DNA from: Planctomycetaceae bacterium
GTDB lineage: Bacteria > Planctomycetota > Planctomycetia > Pirellulales > UBA1268
Length of the DNA stretch: 8,287 nucleotides
Direction of reading: 5' to 3'
NCBI GenBank assembly: GCA_002862165.1
Contig: PKCL01000366.1
Location: forward strand, 1-8,287
The notes beneath the pieces were generated by a model, which worked only from the letters and a program-made list of their open reading frames with translations, ran no database searches and was not told the DNA's origin. Both the position numbers and the translations under genes were made by a program. Below are positions 6,204 to 8,287 of this stretch, in pieces (positions within the stretch are counted from its first letter, which is position 1; each line of letters begins with the position of its first letter).

Positions 6204-7583
6204 ATGAACGATCCATCGAATGCAAACTCTGAGACAACTCCGGCAGATACTGACAGACCGGTGACGTCTAGCGATTACGCCACAGCTGCCAGAAAGGTGC
6301 GGGATTTTCCTCAGACCGCGGGCGTCTATTTGATGAAAGATATTGCCGGCCGTGTGATCTACGTGGGTAAGGCAAAAAATCTACGAAGTCGGGCTTCGAG
6401 CTACTTTCTGAAGGCTGCAGAGGTTGATCGTCGAACAGCTGATCTGGTTCAAGAAATAAGAGACATTGACTATCTCGAAGCAGATAGTGAAGTAGATGCA
6501 CTTCTTCTTGAAAGTCGTCTCATTAAAGACGTACAGCCACGATTTAATTCTTTACTCAAAGACGACAAGACCTTTCCATATTTACAAATCACAACACACG
6601 AAGATTTCCCTCGGATTGAGTTTACTCGTTCGCCAGCTTCCAAAGGCGTGAAACTCTATGGTCCGTTTCCGAGTGCGGGAAGCCTACGCGGTGCGATTGT
6701 CGTACTCCAAAGAATTTTTAAATTTCGAACCTGCTCACTTGATATCGATAAGGATGATCCCCAGTGGCGTTGGTTTCGGCCATGCTTACTCGCTTCAATT
6801 GGTCAATGTACCGCCCCATGTAATCTTCGAATAACAAAAGAGGATTACCGAAAAGATATTAATCGACTCAAAACATTTCTCGAGGGTGGAAAAAAACGGC
6901 TCCTTGAAGAAATGCGAACGGAAATGATGTCGGCATCACAAGGGCTTGAGTATGAAAAGGCAGCACGCCTTCGAGACGAGATCAGACTGCTTGAGCGGCT
7001 TCATGAGCGAGGTGATCTTGAAGAGCATGTTCAGCCAGAAGTGTTTCTCGTTGATCCGAAAAAAGGACTTGCCGGCCTTGAGAAAGTGCTTGGTCTGCCA
7101 GGGCCTCCTCGCGTCATCGAGGGCGTTGATATTGCTCATCTGGCTGGTAATGAAACCGTTGCCAGCCTTGTCCAGTTTATTGATGGTCTGCCTTTTAAGC
7201 CTGGATACAAACGATATCGAATCAAAACAGTTCAAGGCATCGACGACTTTAAAAGTATTCATGAGGTTGTGTTGCGGAGGTTTTCGCGACTGCTTCGAGA
7301 AGGAGCATCTCTCCCCGATGTATTTCTTATCGATGGTGGCAAGGGTCAGTTGTCTGCTGCGATGGATGCACTAAATTCTCTTGGGGTGGATCCACCATGT
7401 ATTTTGTCAATTGCCAAAAGAGAAGAAGAAATTTTCCTGCCGGGTAAATCGGAGCCCTTGCGATTGTCGCGAGATGCTTACTCGTTGCGTTTACTGGAAT
7501 ATGTTCGTGATGAATCACATCGTTTTGCTCAACACTATCACCATCTCCTTCGAGGAAAGCGCACGCTCGAAGATGACACCTAG
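6204..7583 (+). CDS. uvrC: Excinuclease UvrABC subunit C, short form without the C-terminal HhH domain
   Basis: UvrC makes the two incisions either side of a lesion in nucleotide excision repair, acting with UvrA and UvrB. Domains in this 459-residue protein: an unconserved polar N-terminus (1-30); GIY-YIG nuclease for the 3' incision (GVY 40-42, YVG 53-55, KNLRSR 58-63); a cysteine cluster Cys177, Cys194, Cys202, Cys206, whose last three spacings match the Fe-S site known in E. coli UvrC; a UVR motif for UvrB binding (about 247-266); and an RNase H-like domain for the 5' incision, with likely catalytic Asp309 (VDIAH), Asp377 (IDGGKGQ) and His439 (DESHRFAQ). It ends 20 residues after His439, whereas typical UvrC (~600 residues) continues into a tandem helix-hairpin-helix domain. 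No HhH-like sequence lies in any frame of the 62 nt downstream, so this is not an obvious frameshift. The start ATG has no clear ribosome binding site; GTG 6261 is an alternative. Confidence 0.92.
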   Translation: MNDPSNANSETTPADTDRPVTSSDYATAARKVRDFPQTAGVYLMKDIAGRVIYVGKAKNLRSRASSYFLKAAEVDRRTADLVQEIRDIDYLEADSEVDALLLESRLIKDVQPRFNSLLKDDKTFPYLQITTHEDFPRIEFTRSPASKGVKLYGPFPSAGSLRGAIVVLQRIFKFRTCSLDIDKDDPQWRWFRPCLLASIGQCTAPCNLRITKEDYRKDINRLKTFLEGGKKRLLEEMRTEMMSASQGLEYEKAARLRDEIRLLERLHERGDLEEHVQPEVFLVDPKKGLAGLEKVLGLPGPPRVIEGVDIAHLAGNETVASLVQFIDGLPFKPGYKRYRIKTVQGIDDFKSIHEVVLRRFSRLLREGASLPDVFLIDGGKGQLSAAMDALNSLGVDPPCILSIAKREEEIFLPGKSEPLRLSRDAYSLRLLEYVRDESHRFAQHYHHLLRGKRTLEDDT

Positions 7584-7645
7584 GATTCTGACTGAAAATC
7601 AGGAGATGTCTCGATGTTCATTTCGAAAGAAATACCAAAGTTGAA

Positions 7646-8005
7646 TTAATCAGCTTTGAGCCAAGAGCGGGCGGCGTCTATTTCAGTGTGATCAAAGTAG
7701 GAAATTTTTGCGGTGGTAAAGGGCTTGCAGAACCATGCCATTCCCTCTTCCCATTTCTTTTCACCCACCATGGCGAGTCGCTCGATTTCGCCGAAGTGTT
7801 TCATATCAAACTTGATATCTTCCCAGAGAGCACCAGCGTCCCAGCCAGAAAAGTCATGCATTGAAAAGAGAATCTTTACTTTTCCTTTTTTCATTTCCGA
7901 TTCGATAACGGGCACAAACGTGTCATAGTCATCGCGTGTGAGTTTTCCTGTTGTGGCCACTTCGATAATTCTGTCGCCTTGTTGGTTTGTTACCTGTACG
8001 GTCAT
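7646..8005 (-). CDS. SpoIIAA-like (STAS-fold) small protein
   Basis: The 119-residue protein has the pattern of the SpoIIAA-like family (Pfam PF11964, from memory): GKLTRDDYDTFVP (20-32), FSGWDAGALWEDIKFDMKHF, then a VGEKKWEEGMAWFCKPFTTAK stretch and the closing YFDHTEIDAARSWL. The family shares the STAS fold of anti-sigma-factor antagonists, but its members are not known as a group to take part in partner switching. The conserved WDAGALWED segment is not the DSSG-like phosphoserine motif of true SpoIIAA. Length is typical and no signal peptide or membrane segment is seen, so it is probably a soluble cytoplasmic protein of unknown role. A strong ribosome binding site (GAGGGGG on the minus strand, 5 nt from the ATG) fixes the start. 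It stands alone: convergent with uvrC and divergent from the gene at 8217. Family call is confident, function is not. Confidence 0.85.
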   Translation of the reverse strand: MTVQVTNQQGDRIIEVATTGKLTRDDYDTFVPVIESEMKKGKVKILFSMHDFSGWDAGALWEDIKFDMKHFGEIERLAMVGEKKWEEGMAWFCKPFTTAKISYFDHTEIDAARSWLKAD

Positions 8006-8110
8006 GCGAGCCCCCTCTTAATGGTGGTTTCTTAGGATTTTCGATCTAAAAGCAGTCTAACACGCCGATATGAGACTCACGACAGGTCCCATTTGGTGCG
8101 TAATGCACGT

Positions 8111-8139
8111 TTGATGGGTAACATTATTACAGATATAAG
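8111..8139 (+). promoter_or_regulatory. Sigma-70-like promoter for the gene at 8217
   Basis: TTGATG (8111-8116; 4 of 6 consensus) and TATAAG (8134-8139; 5 of 6) are separated by exactly 17 nt, the best such pair seen in the window. Transcription would start near 8146, giving a leader of about 70 nt before GTG 8217. Confidence 0.55.
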
Positions 8140-8148
8140 GTCGATTAT

Positions 8149-8172
8149 CTGAGTACTGTCCTGAGTACTGCC
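8149..8172 (+). repeat. Tandem 12-bp repeat at the predicted transcription start
   Basis: CTGAGTACTG occurs twice (8149-8158 and 8161-8170), each followed by a two-base YC spacer (TC, then CC), so the unit is about 12 bp. Each copy contains the palindrome AGTACT. The repeats begin a few bases after the predicted start site, a usual position for repressor sites, though no regulator is identified. Confidence 0.55.
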
Positions 8173-8204
8173 CGATGCTTACACGTACATCTGAGACTCG
8201 TGAA

Positions 8205-8209
8205 AGGAG
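8205..8209 (+). promoter_or_regulatory. Ribosome binding site for the gene at 8217
   Basis: AGGAG lies 7 nt upstream of GTG 8217. This is a near-ideal site and the main evidence that the short open frame at the window edge is a real gene start. Confidence 0.65.
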
Positions 8210-8216
8210 ACTGCCC

Positions 8217-8287
8217 GTGAATTCTCATAACTTCTCGCATGAAGCGAGCAATCGTTGTGACTTTTTGCGTCAATTGAAAGCCGGTAG
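8217..8287 (+). CDS. Start of an unidentified gene, cut by the window edge
   Basis: A GTG start with a near-ideal ribosome binding site and an upstream sigma-70-like promoter opens a frame that stays open to the end of the window, giving 23 codons. The visible peptide is hydrophilic and begins MNSHNFSHEASNRCDFL, then RQLKAG. There is no signal peptide or membrane segment so far. The FLRQLKAG pattern is reminiscent of the first helix of ECF-type sigma factors, which often begin with a similar LLxRLRAG segment, but 23 residues are too few to name a family. An own promoter with nearby repeats suggests that it is separately regulated. The gene call is fairly good; the function is unknown. Confidence 0.6.
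   Translation, partial: MNSHNFSHEASNRCDFLRQLKAG

Larger units (their letters stand above)
8006..8216. other. Divergent intergenic region with promoter and repeats
   Basis: This 211-nt region separates the SpoIIAA-like gene from the gene at 8217. It contains the minus-strand ribosome binding site at 8011-8017, a small inverted repeat GTGC-gtaat-GCAC (8096-8108) just upstream of the + strand -35 box, the promoter at 8111-8139, the tandem repeat at 8149-8172, and two copies of TGAGACTC (8071-8078 and 8192-8199). No minus-strand promoter of comparable quality was found. Confidence 0.5.

Noticed and set aside
7586..7604. Weak hairpin after uvrC as a terminator
   Set aside because: Only 6 pairs including a G-U, no T-run; not distinguishable from chance.
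1..8287. CRISPR arrays, tRNA/rRNA genes, transposase or phage genes
   Set aside because: I looked for repeat-spacer patterns, tRNA T-loop signatures and mobile-element protein motifs by eye and saw none. A tRNA or repeat search program would be more reliable.

Overview
This window looks like ordinary chromosomal DNA from a bacterium, most likely a planctomycete or a close relative. The reasons are the Bacillus-type succinate dehydrogenase iron-sulfur tail, an archaeal-type GlmM (GGEGNGG sugar loop), a short UvrC without the C-terminal HhH domain, and a family-4-like uracil-DNA glycosylase whose C-terminal half (ICCLG, KRDVWEDM) resembles planctomycete homologues I remember. The lineage call rests on memory of these families, not on a search. 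I see no insertion sequence, prophage, CRISPR array, tRNA or rRNA.

Layout: the 3' end of sdhB (1-170, +) is followed by a 333-nt leader with no convincing gene. A DEAD-box RNA helicase of the RhlE type (504-1958, +) and a divergent uracil-DNA glycosylase family protein (1983-2690, +) follow, 24 nt apart and probably co-transcribed. They converge on a phosphoglucosamine mutase gene (2724-4124, -), with a perfect 16-bp inverted repeat at the junction. That gene is divergent, across 94 bp, from a second alpha-D-phosphohexomutase of the phosphoglucomutase type (4219-6102, +). uvrC (6204-7583, +) comes next and converges on a small SpoIIAA-like/STAS-fold protein gene (7646-8005, -). A 211-nt divergent intergenic region holds the best promoter in the window, with a tandem 12-bp repeat at its expected start site. 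It leads into the first 23 codons of an unidentified gene (8217-8287 and beyond, +).

Functionally the window mixes respiration (SdhB), RNA remodelling (helicase), DNA repair (UDG-like protein, UvrC) and sugar-phosphate metabolism feeding glycogen and amino-sugar/envelope synthesis (the two mutases). Nothing shows that these act as one system.

The most interesting points are: the UDG-like protein has lost two of four Fe-S cysteines and most of motif 1 while keeping its overall fold signature; UvrC lacks its C-terminal DNA-binding module; the inverted repeat is built into the last codons of glmM; a possible shared bidirectional -10 element serves the two mutase genes; and the tandem CTGAGTACTG repeat sits beside a promoter. 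I found no clear previously undescribed multi-gene system.
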